A DNA stretch of 64,000 nucleotides from Marinospirillum sp035271045 (GCF_035271045.1 NZ_DATESC010000028.1:1-64000); one strand, 5' to 3'; shown: positions 1 through 9,941, numbered from the stretch's first letter. The notes: generated by a model not told the origin, from the letters alone. Translations and numbers: made by a program.

Positions 1-474
1 GAATCAAAATTTGCTGCTGCGGTATCACTTGGCAGTAAGTTTCAGCTAGCTGGCACAACCTTGGCATTAAGTGCGTTTACTGGGCAAGGTGCGGGTGTTT
101 ATGCAGGCTGGGGCTATTTAGGTGCTGCAGGGGCTAATCAAAATACCGATGTGAACAACGCTACTGGTAAGCTAATTACCACGACGGGGTTTTCAGCAGG
201 CATTACCCAAAAATTTACGCCCACGTTGCGCGGCACAGTGCGCTATGGGCAAGTTAAAGCGAATCACTTTAAGCACCCTAATCCAACTATAACCAATGAT
301 ACCTTTAAAATGGTTAACGTGAATTTGATTTACACCTATTTGCCTAATTTAGATTTTGGTATTGAATGGCGTGATCAAAATGCACAAAATACGTCGCCCA
401 CCACTACCGATAGTGCAGCACGGCCTAAAGGTCAACAAGTAGAATTGATGGCGATGTATAAGTTTTCTACCTAG
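1..474 (+). CDS. Outer-membrane beta-barrel protein, C-terminal part
   Basis: The reading frame is open from the first base of the window, so this is the last 157 codons of a gene that starts upstream. The protein alternates short hydrophobic/aromatic strands with polar turns, for example LRGTVRYGQV, VNLIYTYLPN and VELMAMYKFST, as transmembrane beta-strands of porins do. The pattern of a strand reading LIYTYLPNLDFGIEW followed by a loop and a last strand resembles DcaP-type or Gram-negative porins, but the family cannot be fixed from this fragment. The last strand ends in YKFST rather than a terminal aromatic residue, so the usual C-terminal BAM signal is shifted by two residues. It converges with the diguanylate cyclase gene with 10 bases between stops. 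Confidence 0.65.
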   Translation, partial: ESKFAAAVSLGSKFQLAGTTLALSAFTGQGAGVYAGWGYLGAAGANQNTDVNNATGKLITTTGFSAGITQKFTPTLRGTVRYGQVKANHFKHPNPTITNDTFKMVNVNLIYTYLPNLDFGIEWRDQNAQNTSPTTTDSAARPKGQQVELMAMYKFST

Positions 475-484
475 TTTTTTTTAC

Positions 485-2065
485 CTAGACGGTTGGTGAA
501 AACACAATGCAGCGGTTGCGACCCGATTTTTTAGCTTGGTAAAGTGCTTGGTCAGCTTGGGCTAAGACTAGGTCGGTAGAAAAGTTACTTTCTAGGCTGG
601 TCGCTATACCGATGGATACTTGTATTGATCCAATGGGTTCAATTTGGGTTTGTGCAACCAGTTTGCGTAACCTTTCAGCAATAGCCTGTGCGCTAGAGCT
701 GGTAGTGTTTGGAAGAATTAATAAAAACTCTTCACCACCTGTTCTGGCTACTAGGTCTTCTTCTCTTGAGATTTGGCGCATCATTTGAGTTAACTCAATT
801 AACGCTTTATCACCAGCCGCATGGCCAAAGGTATCATTCACTTTTTTGAAGTGGTCAATATCAACAGCCAATACAGAAAAAGGAATGCCTTTTTGTTCTA
901 ACTGTTTAAGTAATAACTGCAGGCTGCGTCGGTTAAAAACACCGGTTAAAGGATCTGTTGCAGCATCTTGTTTTAACTGATTGATTTGAGTGTTTAGTAA
1001 GCCTAACCCTTTTAACATGGCTTGCTTTAATTCTTTGCTTTCAAAATACCAGGAGTTAACTTCAGTTAAGTTAGTGTGTGCGTTAGGTGAGTCCATTTCT
1101 TTAGCTGTGGTGGCTAGCTGGCGTAAAGGGCGAGAAATGTAGTTGGCAAACAGCCAAATAATAAAAAAGGTAAATAGTGCCAGAGGTAAAGTACGATAAA
1201 CTACTCGCTTCATTAAATCGTCTAGCGAACTCAGTGTGGCGGTAACAGGACGCTGAGCAACAACACCCCAATTGGTTGTTGTAATAGGTGAGAAACCAGC
1301 CAGCATTTCAATGCCTAAACTATTGGTTACCTGGGCTGACCCGCTGATATTTTTAGTAACGGAATTTATAGCTTCATTGTTTTCAATATAAGAGCCAACC
1401 TGTTTAGGGTTAGGATGATAAATAATGCGTTTATTTTTATCTACAACATAAATGTAAGAGCCATCTTTATGGAAGTGTTTTCCTAGCAGGTCATTAAGTA
1501 TGCTCTTTTCTTTTAAATAAATAGTGCCGCCAACATAGCCTAAGTACTTTCCTTCTTTACTAAATAGGGGTGAAGAAACAAGTATTAAAAAATTATCAGC
1601 AGTCGAAATATAGGGTGTGCTAATCATGGGTTTTTGTGCTTTTAGCGCTTCTTGTGCGCCAATGGATTGTAGTTTTTTGCCAATAATGCCTAATGTATTG
1701 GGCGATGTTGCTAAAGCAAAGCCTTGATTGTTAACAATGGTTACCGAGTTAAAACTAGCGGTTTGTAAGTGAATACGTTCTGCTTCACTCATTATTAATA
1801 ATTGGTTATCTAAATTTTTTTCTATGATTCTAGCTGCAAAAGCAAGTTGCTGGTGGGCAGCAATTATAAAGTTATCCGTTGCTGCTGCTAACTTTTGAGC
1901 GTAAGAATGGTTAGTATCTAACGAGTGTTTGATTAGCTGACTTTTTTGTACTCGATAATTAGCATAAAAACCATTAGTAAGGGTAATAAAAGCCACAGAA
2001 AAAGCTAATAAAATAATTAAATTTTTTAAATTGAGTAGCTTGTTTTGCATGATTTTATTGACCAT
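485..2065 (-). CDS. Membrane diguanylate cyclase, dCache-GGDEF
   Basis: A 526-residue inner-membrane sensor that should make cyclic-di-GMP from two GTP. It has one transmembrane helix at about residues 13-33, a periplasmic ligand-binding region of double-Cache type (about 35-285), a second helix (about 291-310), a HAMP-like linker and a GGDEF domain from about residue 368. The active site reads GGEEF (443-447). The allosteric product-inhibition site RxxD is present as REED (434-437), five residues before GGEEF, so feedback inhibition is expected. The DPLTGVFNRR entry motif is intact. The ligand is unknown. An alternative start lies five codons in; neither start has a strong ribosome binding site. 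The gene follows a chemoreceptor gene on the same strand, 78 bases away. Confidence 0.9.
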   Translation of the reverse strand: MVNKIMQNKLLNLKNLIILLAFSVAFITLTNGFYANYRVQKSQLIKHSLDTNHSYAQKLAAATDNFIIAAHQQLAFAARIIEKNLDNQLLIMSEAERIHLQTASFNSVTIVNNQGFALATSPNTLGIIGKKLQSIGAQEALKAQKPMISTPYISTADNFLILVSSPLFSKEGKYLGYVGGTIYLKEKSILNDLLGKHFHKDGSYIYVVDKNKRIIYHPNPKQVGSYIENNEAINSVTKNISGSAQVTNSLGIEMLAGFSPITTTNWGVVAQRPVTATLSSLDDLMKRVVYRTLPLALFTFFIIWLFANYISRPLRQLATTAKEMDSPNAHTNLTEVNSWYFESKELKQAMLKGLGLLNTQINQLKQDAATDPLTGVFNRRSLQLLLKQLEQKGIPFSVLAVDIDHFKKVNDTFGHAAGDKALIELTQMMRQISREEDLVARTGGEEFLLILPNTTSSSAQAIAERLRKLVAQTQIEPIGSIQVSIGIATSLESNFSTDLVLAQADQALYQAKKSGRNRCIVFSPTV

Positions 2066-2143
2066 AGTTAATTAACCCATAAAAATACCCCTTTATAGTA
2101 CCGTATTTTCATAGATTAATTAATCTCTAATTCGTTGTGCGTT

Positions 2144-3793
2144 TTAGTCAGGATGAACTTTAAATTGCTGGCACAATTGGTTAAGCAGTTGTGTGGTGGT
2201 TTGTATATTTTGGCTAGCTGCCAGTGTTTGTGATGCTTGAGCAGCATTACAATCGGCTAAGCGTGCAATGCCTTCGACTGTTTCTGCTATTTCTTTAGCT
2301 GCTAGCGCTTGTTCTTGAAGAATGGCTTGAATGTCTTGTGTTGCTTGTACAACTTTACTGGTTTCTACTTCAATTTCTGCTACCGAATGGCCAGCGCGTT
2401 CTGCTTTGCTAACACCTTTACTAACTTGTTTGACGCTGCTTTGCATTTCGACTACGGCTTCTTCGGTACGTTTTTGAATTTGTGCAACCATGTCGGATAT
2501 TTCTACGGTGGAGTGTGCGGTGCGTTCTGCTAGGTTGCGGACTTCATCAGCCACGACAGCAAAACCACGACCGTGTTCACCAGCACGTGCTGCTTCAATG
2601 GCAGCGTTTAAAGCCAGTAAGTTAGTTTGGTCGGCTATTTCACGAATGGTAGATACAATTTTGCCTATATTGTTCGACAGTTGTGCCAAGTCTTTTAATT
2701 TGGCTGAAGAGTGATTAACGGTATCAGCGATGGCGCTAATTTCTTGGGTGCTGGCATAAACGGCTTCAGCACCCATGCGTGATACTTCACCTGCTTTGTT
2801 AGATGCTGAATGAGCATCCAGCGCACTATCACCAATTTGATTCACTGAAGCACTTAACTCTTCTAATGCTGCCGCCATGCTGGTGGATGAAATGGATTGA
2901 GCGGTTGCACCTTCAGCAGTTATTTTGCTGGTAGCGAGCATTTCTATGGCAGCAAGGTCAAGGGATTTGGTTGACCGATTCATTTGAAATGCAACTTCAA
3001 GTAAGTGGTTACGCATGACTTGTACGGCATTGAAAACACTACCTATTTCATCAGCTTTACCCATAGGTGCATGACCGACTAAATTACCAGAACCTATTTC
3101 AAGTGCCACCTTTCTAACGTAGTTAATTCGCCGTGTTTGCTCGCGCATAACGAAATACAACCAGACAAAAGAAATGCCACCAATGGTGGCAATACCAGTA
3201 ACCAAAGGCAGCATTATTTGATGAGCGGCTGGATCATGGGTATTAAAATGCCAACCTAAAATCATTCCAAGCGTTGCTACAAGAAAGAAGAGCATTGGCA
3301 GCATTGCAGTGGGTGTTAAATTAATGCCTTGATAAAAATGCGAAAAACGTGAAAGAATTCCTGTTAAATGATATCCACCACAAAGTCGGTCACGGCTGCC
3401 GGCTTGCATACGTGCATAAAGTGCCGCCGCTGCTTGTATTTCTTGATCGGTTGCCTTTAAGCGCACGCTCATATAGCCACCTTTAGATAAAGGCGTTGCC
3501 GTTGCTTTTACCCAATAGTGATCACCGTTAGCGCATCGGTTTTTTACGATGCCTTGCCACGCACGGCCTTTTTTTAGCGTAGCCCACATATCACGAAAGG
3601 CTTCTGGAGGCATATCAGGGTGGCGAATGATATTATGCGGTTTACCTATAAGCTCAGCGTGTGAGAAACCTGCGTACTCAATAAACTCATCGTTAACGTA
3701 AGTAATATTTCCAGAAGCATCAGTGTATGAAATAATCGCACAGTCTGGTCGAACCACGTATTCTTTTTGTGTGATTGATTGGTTATCCTTCAC
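2144..3793 (-). CDS. Aer-like PAS chemoreceptor
   Basis: A 549-residue methyl-accepting chemotaxis protein with the architecture of the aerotaxis receptor Aer: an N-terminal cytoplasmic PAS domain (about residues 15-120), two closely spaced transmembrane helices (about 163-181 and 193-215) with only a short periplasmic loop, HAMP, and a signalling domain whose CheA/CheW hairpin tip reads IADQTNLLALNAAIEAARAG. In Aer the PAS domain carries FAD and senses redox state or oxygen; that role is inferred here from architecture. The start is GTG at 3791-3793, preceded by AGAGG at a suitable distance; there is no nearby in-frame ATG. It is one of four chemoreceptors in the window. Confidence 0.9.
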   Translation of the reverse strand: MKDNQSITQKEYVVRPDCAIISYTDASGNITYVNDEFIEYAGFSHAELIGKPHNIIRHPDMPPEAFRDMWATLKKGRAWQGIVKNRCANGDHYWVKATATPLSKGGYMSVRLKATDQEIQAAAALYARMQAGSRDRLCGGYHLTGILSRFSHFYQGINLTPTAMLPMLFFLVATLGMILGWHFNTHDPAAHQIMLPLVTGIATIGGISFVWLYFVMREQTRRINYVRKVALEIGSGNLVGHAPMGKADEIGSVFNAVQVMRNHLLEVAFQMNRSTKSLDLAAIEMLATSKITAEGATAQSISSTSMAAALEELSASVNQIGDSALDAHSASNKAGEVSRMGAEAVYASTQEISAIADTVNHSSAKLKDLAQLSNNIGKIVSTIREIADQTNLLALNAAIEAARAGEHGRGFAVVADEVRNLAERTAHSTVEISDMVAQIQKRTEEAVVEMQSSVKQVSKGVSKAERAGHSVAEIEVETSKVVQATQDIQAILQEQALAAKEIAETVEGIARLADCNAAQASQTLAASQNIQTTTQLLNQLCQQFKVHPD

Positions 3794-3903
3794 CTTTGCA
3801 AACCTCTATAGTTATTGTTTTTTAACGTGAATGGTGATTATTAATAATGGCGGAAATCTTTTAACATTAAATGTCAGTGTACAGTGGAATTGTTGCAGTT
3901 ATT

Positions 3904-4881
3904 TTAAAACAATTTTAAGTAAGGTTGATCTATGGTATTTTTTTGTTCACGTAGAATGGCTATTTGTTCATTCCAGTAGTGTTCGGTGCCAAACCATGAA
4001 AAGCTATTGGGAAAGGCAGGGTCTTTCCAACGTTTGGCCAGCCATGAACTATAATGTAATAAACGCAGTGTACGCAAGCCTTCAATGAGTGGTATCTCAC
4101 GGGGCGAAAAATCATAAAATTCTTGATAGCCACTAATCAATTCTGACAGTTGTAAGTTACGTTCTTGGTAGCTGCCGGTTAGCATCATCCATAAATCTTG
4201 AATCGCTGGTCCCATGTGGCAATCATCTAGGTCAACAATGTAAAAGCTGTCTTCACGGCACAAAAGATTACCAGGATGACAGTCGCCATGAATACGAATC
4301 GGCGTATAAGGGTGCTGCTTAAAAAGCGTGTCGACCTTTTTTAATACCTCTTGGGTGACGGTTTCCCATTCTTTTTTTAAGTTTTTGGGTAAAAAGTTAC
4401 CCGCCCGTAAGAATTCAAAAGAAGCTTGTCCATAAGTAGCAAGGTTTAATTCTGGGCGCTTAATAAAAGGCTGTTTGGCACCCACCGCGTGTAAACGACC
4501 CAGCAGTTGCCCTAAGCGATAAAGCTGATCTAAATCACCTGGTTCTGGCGCACGTCCACCGCGCCTTTGGAATAAACAAAACCGGAAATCTGCGTAGTCA
4601 AACAAGCTTTTGCTGTTATGTTGAATAGGTGCAACTAAAGGGATACCTAGTTCGGCTAGCTCGAAAGAGAGGGTGTGTTCTTCTAAAATTTGTGCATCAC
4701 TCCAGCGTTCTGGGCGATAAAACTTAGCAATTAATGGCTCGCTGCCTTCAATACCCACCTGATACACGCGATTTTCGTAACTGTTTAACGCCATAACCCG
4801 CGCATCGCTGATTAAGCCAAGGCTTTCTACAGCATCTAAAACTAAATCTGGGGTAAGTCTTGCAAACGGATGATCGGACAT
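3904..4881 (-). CDS. srkA: Stress-response Ser/Thr protein kinase SrkA (YihE)
   Basis: A 325-residue cytosolic kinase of the YihE/RdoA family, which in E. coli protects cells from stress-induced death by countering MazEF-type toxicity. The nucleotide-binding lysine sits in LIAKFYRP (about residue 53). The catalytic loop is HGDCHPGN (198-205) and the metal-binding segment is IVDLDD (215-220), as in choline-kinase-like enzymes. The length matches the family. A clear TTAGGAG ribosome site precedes the ATG. It lies downstream of tkt but a strong terminator separates them, so it probably has its own promoter inside the short gap. In E. coli srkA neighbours dsbA; that link is absent here. Confidence 0.93.
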   Translation of the reverse strand: MSDHPFARLTPDLVLDAVESLGLISDARVMALNSYENRVYQVGIEGSEPLIAKFYRPERWSDAQILEEHTLSFELAELGIPLVAPIQHNSKSLFDYADFRFCLFQRRGGRAPEPGDLDQLYRLGQLLGRLHAVGAKQPFIKRPELNLATYGQASFEFLRAGNFLPKNLKKEWETVTQEVLKKVDTLFKQHPYTPIRIHGDCHPGNLLCREDSFYIVDLDDCHMGPAIQDLWMMLTGSYQERNLQLSELISGYQEFYDFSPREIPLIEGLRTLRLLHYSSWLAKRWKDPAFPNSFSWFGTEHYWNEQIAILREQKNTIDQPYLKLF

Positions 4882-4920
4882 AATTCACTCCTAATAAGGT
4901 GCGCTGAGTGTAGCAGCCAA

Positions 4921-4957
4921 TAAAAAAAGGCGCTGACCTTTAAAGGAAAGCGCCTTG
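4921..4957 (-). terminator. Rho-independent terminator of tkt
   Basis: Stem AAGGCGCT (4927-4934) pairs with AGCGCCTT (4949-4956). On the minus strand the stem is followed by a run of seven T. It lies just past the tkt stop and before srkA. Confidence 0.85.
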
Positions 4958-4999
4958 CTTTTTAAGTGCTGTTTTTAAAACGGTTTTTACAAACCAAGC

Positions 5000-7006
5000 T
5001 TAGTCATCTAGGTCTTCTAGTAACTCTTCTAAGCAAGCCAATACATTGTTTAAAGTGAAACCAAACGCTTCAAAGAGTTGGTCGGCTGGCGCAGATTCGC
5101 CAAAGCTTTCCATACCAATAATCGTGCCTTCTAAACCAGCGTATTTGTACCACCAGTCTTTATGCGAGGCTTCAATCACTAAACGTGCGGCGACTTCAGC
5201 AGGAATCACTGACTGACGGTATTCAGCATCTTGCTGCTCAAATACATCGGTGCTGGGTAAGCTAACCACACGAATTTTTTTGCCTTCAGCATTCAGTTTT
5301 TCAGCCGCTTGCATGGCTAAACCAATTTCTGAACCCGTGGCAATAATAATGGCTTCTGGCTCGCCTTGGCAGTCTTTTAAAATGTAACCACCCCGGGCAA
5401 TATTAGCTAGCTGTGCTGCATCACGCTGTTGGTGGGGCAAGTTTTGGCGTGAGAAGATCAGTGCTGTAGGGCCAGTTTTGCGTTCTAAAGCAGACTTCCA
5501 AGCCACCGCAGTTTCAACCGCATCGGCAGGTCGCCAAACGCTCATATTTGGCGTGCCACGCAAGCTGGCAAGCTGTTCAATCGGTTGGTGCGTTGGGCCA
5601 TCTTCACCCAAGCCAATGGAATCATGGGTGAAAACTTCAATGTGTTGAATACCCATTAGTGCCGCCATACGCAGTGCATTACGGGCATATTCCATAAAAA
5701 TTAGGAAGGTTGCGCCGTAAGGAATAAAACCACCGTGCAAAGCAATACCGTTAATAATTGCCGCCATACCAAATTCACGCACACCGTAATGCAGGTAGTT
5801 GCCAGAAGCATCTTTAGCTGTAATGGCTTGTGCGCCTTTCCAAAAAGTTAAGTTGGACGGGGCTAAATCAGCAGAACCACCTAATAATTCAGGTAGCTGG
5901 GGTGCTAATTTATTTAATACATTTTGACTGGCTTTACGGCTAGCAACCGTTTCGCCTGCAGCTTGCAGTTCTTGAATGTAGGCATCAACGGAAGCAGTAA
6001 AGTCGGCAGGTAAATCACCCGCTAGGCGGCGCTTAAATTCAGCGGCCAGTTCTGGGAAGGCTTGTTGATAAGCTTCAAAACGCTGATTCCAAGCGGCTTC
6101 AGCTTGCTGGCCTTTTTCTTGGGCATTCCACTGGGCAGCAATATCAGCAGGAACTTCAAAAGGACCGGCATTCCAACCTAGCTGCTTACGCGTTAAAGCA
6201 ATTTCATCATCGCCTAGTGGCGCACCGTGACTGTCGGCGGTGTTGGCTTTATTGGGTGAACCAAAACCTATCTGGGTTTTACAAATAATTAGGCTAGGGC
6301 GGTCGTCATTTTCACGCGCCATTTCAATTGCTGCTTTAATTTCTTCTGCGTTATGACCATCAGCACGCAACACTTGCCAACCGTAAGCTTCAAAACGCTG
6401 AGCGGTGTTGTCGGTAAACCAACCGTCTACTTCACCATCAATAGAAATGCCATTGTCATCATAAAAAGCAATTAACTTACCCAAGCCTAGCGTGCCAGCT
6501 AGTGAGCACACTTCATGTGAAATACCTTCCATCATGCAGCCATCGCCTAAAAAGGTGTAGGTGTGGTGATCTACAATTTCGTGGTTGGGGCGGTTGAACT
6601 GAGCTGCTAAGGTTTTTTCTGCTAGTGCCATACCCACCGCATTAGCAATACCCTGACCTAAAGGGCCGGTCGTTGTTTCAACGCCAGGGGTGTAGCCATA
6701 TTCTGGGTGGCCGGGGGTTTTACTGTGTAACTGACGGAAGTTTTTTAAATCTTCAATGGATAAGTCATAACCCGATAAGTGCAAGAGTGCATAAATAAGC
6801 ATTGAACCATGACCATTAGAAAGGATAAAACGGTCACGGTCTGCCCAGTTAGGGTTGGTTGGGTTATGTTTTAGGTAGTCATTCCATAACACTTCGGCGA
6901 TGTCAGCCATGCCCATTGGCGCACCCGGATGGCCAGATTTAGCTTTCTGTACAGCATCCATAGCCAGTGCGCGTATGGCGTTGGCACGATCAAAACGTGA
7001 AGTCAT
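5000..7006 (-). CDS. tkt: Transketolase
   Basis: A 668-residue thiamine-diphosphate enzyme of the non-oxidative pentose phosphate pathway, transferring two-carbon units between ketose and aldose phosphates. The ThDP/metal motif GDGCMMEG starts at about residue 154 and ends with DDNGISIDG. The N-terminal AMDAVQKAKSGHPGAPMG and the pyrimidine-domain segment EDGPTHQPIEQLASLR are typical. The length is that of the bacterial enzyme. The ATG has AAGGAG upstream. The gene has its own terminator. In many gammaproteobacteria tkt sits next to metK, epd and pgk; here metK is nearby but divergent, with a secreted-protein gene between. Confidence 0.97.
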   Translation of the reverse strand: MTSRFDRANAIRALAMDAVQKAKSGHPGAPMGMADIAEVLWNDYLKHNPTNPNWADRDRFILSNGHGSMLIYALLHLSGYDLSIEDLKNFRQLHSKTPGHPEYGYTPGVETTTGPLGQGIANAVGMALAEKTLAAQFNRPNHEIVDHHTYTFLGDGCMMEGISHEVCSLAGTLGLGKLIAFYDDNGISIDGEVDGWFTDNTAQRFEAYGWQVLRADGHNAEEIKAAIEMARENDDRPSLIICKTQIGFGSPNKANTADSHGAPLGDDEIALTRKQLGWNAGPFEVPADIAAQWNAQEKGQQAEAAWNQRFEAYQQAFPELAAEFKRRLAGDLPADFTASVDAYIQELQAAGETVASRKASQNVLNKLAPQLPELLGGSADLAPSNLTFWKGAQAITAKDASGNYLHYGVREFGMAAIINGIALHGGFIPYGATFLIFMEYARNALRMAALMGIQHIEVFTHDSIGLGEDGPTHQPIEQLASLRGTPNMSVWRPADAVETAVAWKSALERKTGPTALIFSRQNLPHQQRDAAQLANIARGGYILKDCQGEPEAIIIATGSEIGLAMQAAEKLNAEGKKIRVVSLPSTDVFEQQDAEYRQSVIPAEVAARLVIEASHKDWWYKYAGLEGTIIGMESFGESAPADQLFEAFGFTLNNVLACLEELLEDLDD

Positions 7007-7076
7007 GGGTAATACACTCCTTAATTAAATTTGCGCTATTTTCTCGCATCTTTCAGTTAGTAGCAAACGAGAAAAA

Positions 7077-8522
7077 TTAGTGGCCTAATGTTCGTTTTTT
7101 ATAGTCTTCAAAACTTTCTTTTCGTACATCAATAAGTACGCTGTCTTTAACGACTTTTCCTTCGGCTGTACGAAATGCAAAAACTGCAGAATGTTTACCT
7201 GGTTTAGTAAAAGTATGCTTTATGGTGAGAGGTATGCCTTCATGCAGTTGTTCTTTATTGGCAATATTGCTATAGGTCGCTGCAACCATTTCAGGTCTAG
7301 CTGAGTTTAATAAAAAAGTAACGTCTAAAGGAGCAATACCTTCGGTAACACTAGCCGAAATGGTTATATCTATCGGTTTTTTTGGCTCAGGTGTGGAGGG
7401 CGGTAGACGTTCAACTTCTATCGCTTTGGTTGGTGCTGCTATTTTAATTTGAGGTTCAGGCTTGGGTTCAGGTTTAGAGATTACAAGCGGAGCGACTACT
7501 GTAGATTGGGTTTTTTCTGAGTAGAGAGCGCTAAGGTCATAGATATAAATATCTTTGTCCTTCAAAGCAATAAGTTGGCGGGCAGCTTCATTGTATACAA
7601 GTGAACTGGCATCAATAAAACTTACTTTTCCTTCCGTTAGTATTTGATAGTTATCCATTGTATCTAACAGGGCAAGCTTTAGCTTTTTAGGGGTATATAT
7701 TTCATCATTGTAGATAAAGTAGTTTTTATCGGCTTGAATGAAGTTATAATTTTTATCGTGATTAGTCCAGTTTTCAAGTGGTGTGAAATGGGTAACACCA
7801 GTAGATAACTGAGTTCGATTGATACCCTTTTCAGCTTGAATCCATAACTCTTTGCCAACAATGACCATTTTGCTTTTTACAGGCGAATAAGCCGCACCTA
7901 TTTCTCTCTGGTAGTCTAAGTTATTAGTATTATATAAATAGAGTTTTCTTCTATGATTCGATATGAGGATTAAGTCTTGATCATTTGGGCTAATTAAAAT
8001 ATTGGTTGCTGTTCCGTCTTTAATGCTAGCTTTACCTTTTTCAACACCCTCGCTGTCATAAACTGTAAATAAGTTTCTTTGGGTAACTGCAATCTGATCT
8101 TTAGTATGGAAGGAGGCCATTTGCTCAAAGGGATGACTAGATTCGTTACTTATAGTGCCGTATGACTCAAAGCCTTCTTTGTAAAAAGTAGCCTTATCTT
8201 TAGTAAGTACTACAAAGTTATTAGTGCCTGATAACCAAGCAATGTCTTTTATTTGGTTGATTTGATGCGTTTTTAATAACTTTAAATTAACGGTGTCCCA
8301 TAATTTTAATTCACCATCTTGGCTATAGCTTAATGCCAAATTACCTGAGCTATTGAATACAGCTTTAACTAGCTCGTTAGAATGAGAGCCTTTGAAAATC
8401 AGTTTAGATGAAAATTGTACTGTTTCTTTTATGGTGTCATCAAAAGCTGATGCGAAAGTTTGAGGAGGGATCGCAACAACTAGGCTAGTGATAACCAAAA
8501 AAAGTGAAAGGAACTTCTGCAT
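7077..8522 (-). CDS. Secreted beta-propeller-like protein with C-terminal PKD-like domain
   Basis: A 481-residue protein of unknown function with a Sec signal peptide (about residues 1-25, ending TFASA). Residues 40-340 carry WD40/YVTN-like repeats: recurring units such as LVKAVFNSSGNLALSYSQDG followed by LKLWDT, and later ILISPNDQDLILISNHRRKLYLYNT. A proline- and lysine-rich linker (about 350-385; KPEPKPEPQ, STPEPKKP) leads to an immunoglobulin-like PKD domain, with VTEGIAPLDVTFLLNSA, HTFTKPGKHSAVFAF and a terminal DVRKESF strand. It is likely periplasmic or surface-exposed. It lies 70 bases upstream of tkt on the same strand and divergent from metK. I do not recognise a named family for the whole protein. 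Confidence 0.75.
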   Translation of the reverse strand: MQKFLSLFLVITSLVVAIPPQTFASAFDDTIKETVQFSSKLIFKGSHSNELVKAVFNSSGNLALSYSQDGELKLWDTVNLKLLKTHQINQIKDIAWLSGTNNFVVLTKDKATFYKEGFESYGTISNESSHPFEQMASFHTKDQIAVTQRNLFTVYDSEGVEKGKASIKDGTATNILISPNDQDLILISNHRRKLYLYNTNNLDYQREIGAAYSPVKSKMVIVGKELWIQAEKGINRTQLSTGVTHFTPLENWTNHDKNYNFIQADKNYFIYNDEIYTPKKLKLALLDTMDNYQILTEGKVSFIDASSLVYNEAARQLIALKDKDIYIYDLSALYSEKTQSTVVAPLVISKPEPKPEPQIKIAAPTKAIEVERLPPSTPEPKKPIDITISASVTEGIAPLDVTFLLNSARPEMVAATYSNIANKEQLHEGIPLTIKHTFTKPGKHSAVFAFRTAEGKVVKDSVLIDVRKESFEDYKKRTLGH

Positions 8523-8723
8523 AAAAAATCCTATTTTTATCTGAGTGAAGCAAATGTTTATTAGTTGCTGATTTTAACTATAGTTTACACAAAATGCTCA
8601 TACATTTAAGCAATGTAAAAATCCAACCTTTTTCATTAAGCTGCAAGTTTAATTCATGTGCAATCTAGGGGTAGGCTGGTTAGAATGCTAGCCATCTAAA
8701 AAAGCTATAGGAGCTACTCTACT

Positions 8724-9941
8724 ATGAGTGAATATTCTTTATTTACCTCGGAATCTGTTTCTGAAGGTCATCCCGATAAACTAGCTGACCAAATTTCTGA
8801 CGCAGTGTTAGACGCGTTAATTGCCCGCGATAAACAAGCGCGTGTTGCCTGTGAGACGATGGTGAAAACGGGTGTAGCAATAGTCGGTGGTGAAATTACT
8901 ACTTCGGCTTGGGTTGATTTAGAGGACCTAGTGCGTGGTGTTATTAAAGACATAGGTTACAACTCATCTGACGTTGGTTTTGATGGCGATACCTGTGGCG
9001 TAATCAATATTATTGGCAAGCAATCCGTTGATATTGCTCAGGGTGTCGATCGTCAAAGTCCAGAAGAACAGGGTGCTGGTGACCAAGGTTTAATGTTTGG
9101 TTATGCCTCGAATGAAACGGAAGTATTAATGCCAGCACCCATTACCCTCGCGCACCGTTTAGTTGAGCGTCAGGCTGAAGTGCGTAAAAGTGGTCAGCTA
9201 AACTGGCTGCGCCCTGATGCTAAAAGCCAAGTAACTTGCCGTTATGAAGATGGTAAGGTAGTGGGTATAGATGCCATTGTTCTTTCGACTCAGCATAACC
9301 CCGAAGTAAGCCAGAAAGACTTACAAGAAGCGGTGATGGAGCTGATTGTTAAGCAGGTTATTCCGGCTAATCTGCTCGATAAAAATACCAAATACCACAT
9401 TAACCCAACGGGTAAATTTGTAATTGGTGGCCCAGTGGGTGACTGTGGTTTAACCGGCCGTAAAATTATTGTGGATACCTATGGTGGTATGGCGCGTCAT
9501 GGCGGCGGTGCTTTTTCGGGTAAAGATCCTTCTAAAGTAGACCGTTCAGCGGCCTATGCAGGTCGTTATGTCGCTAAAAACCTGGTTGCGGCTGGCTTGG
9601 CTGACCGTTGTGAAATTCAAGTGTCTTATGCGATTGGTGTGGCTGAGCCTACGTCAGTTTCGGTTAATACTTTTGGTACGGGCAAAATCTCAGAGCAAAA
9701 AATTAATCAGCTAGTGCGTGAATGCTTTGACCTGCGCCCTTATGCCATTACACGTATGCTCGATTTACTACACCCTATGTATCAGTTAACTGCTGCTTAT
9801 GGTCATTTTGGCCGTGAAGCGTTTGATAGCAGCTATGCTTGGAAAGACGATAACGGTAAAGAAATGGTTGAAACTTTCACTGCCTTCCCTTGGGAAAAAA
9901 CAGACCGCATTGCTGAACTAAAAGCAGCAGCGGGTCTTTAG
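8724..9941 (+). CDS. metK: S-adenosylmethionine synthetase
   Basis: A 405-residue enzyme making S-adenosylmethionine from methionine and ATP in the cytosol. The ATP-site motif GHPDKLADQISDAVLDA is near the N-terminus. The signature GAGDQGLMFGYA (about 117-128) and the P-loop-like GGGAFSGKDPSKVDRSAAY are intact. It is about 20 residues longer than the E. coli enzyme, as in many marine gammaproteobacteria. The start is set by GGAG about nine bases upstream. A terminator follows directly. The 200-base upstream gap shows no MetJ box or SAM-riboswitch pattern that I could recognise. Confidence 0.97.
   Translation: MSEYSLFTSESVSEGHPDKLADQISDAVLDALIARDKQARVACETMVKTGVAIVGGEITTSAWVDLEDLVRGVIKDIGYNSSDVGFDGDTCGVINIIGKQSVDIAQGVDRQSPEEQGAGDQGLMFGYASNETEVLMPAPITLAHRLVERQAEVRKSGQLNWLRPDAKSQVTCRYEDGKVVGIDAIVLSTQHNPEVSQKDLQEAVMELIVKQVIPANLLDKNTKYHINPTGKFVIGGPVGDCGLTGRKIIVDTYGGMARHGGGAFSGKDPSKVDRSAAYAGRYVAKNLVAAGLADRCEIQVSYAIGVAEPTSVSVNTFGTGKISEQKINQLVRECFDLRPYAITRMLDLLHPMYQLTAAYGHFGREAFDSSYAWKDDNGKEMVETFTAFPWEKTDRIAELKAAAGL

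Noticed and set aside
8523..8723. Search for a SAM riboswitch or MetJ boxes before metK
   Set aside because: No aptamer core or AGACGTCT-type tandem boxes found; regulation of metK stays unknown.
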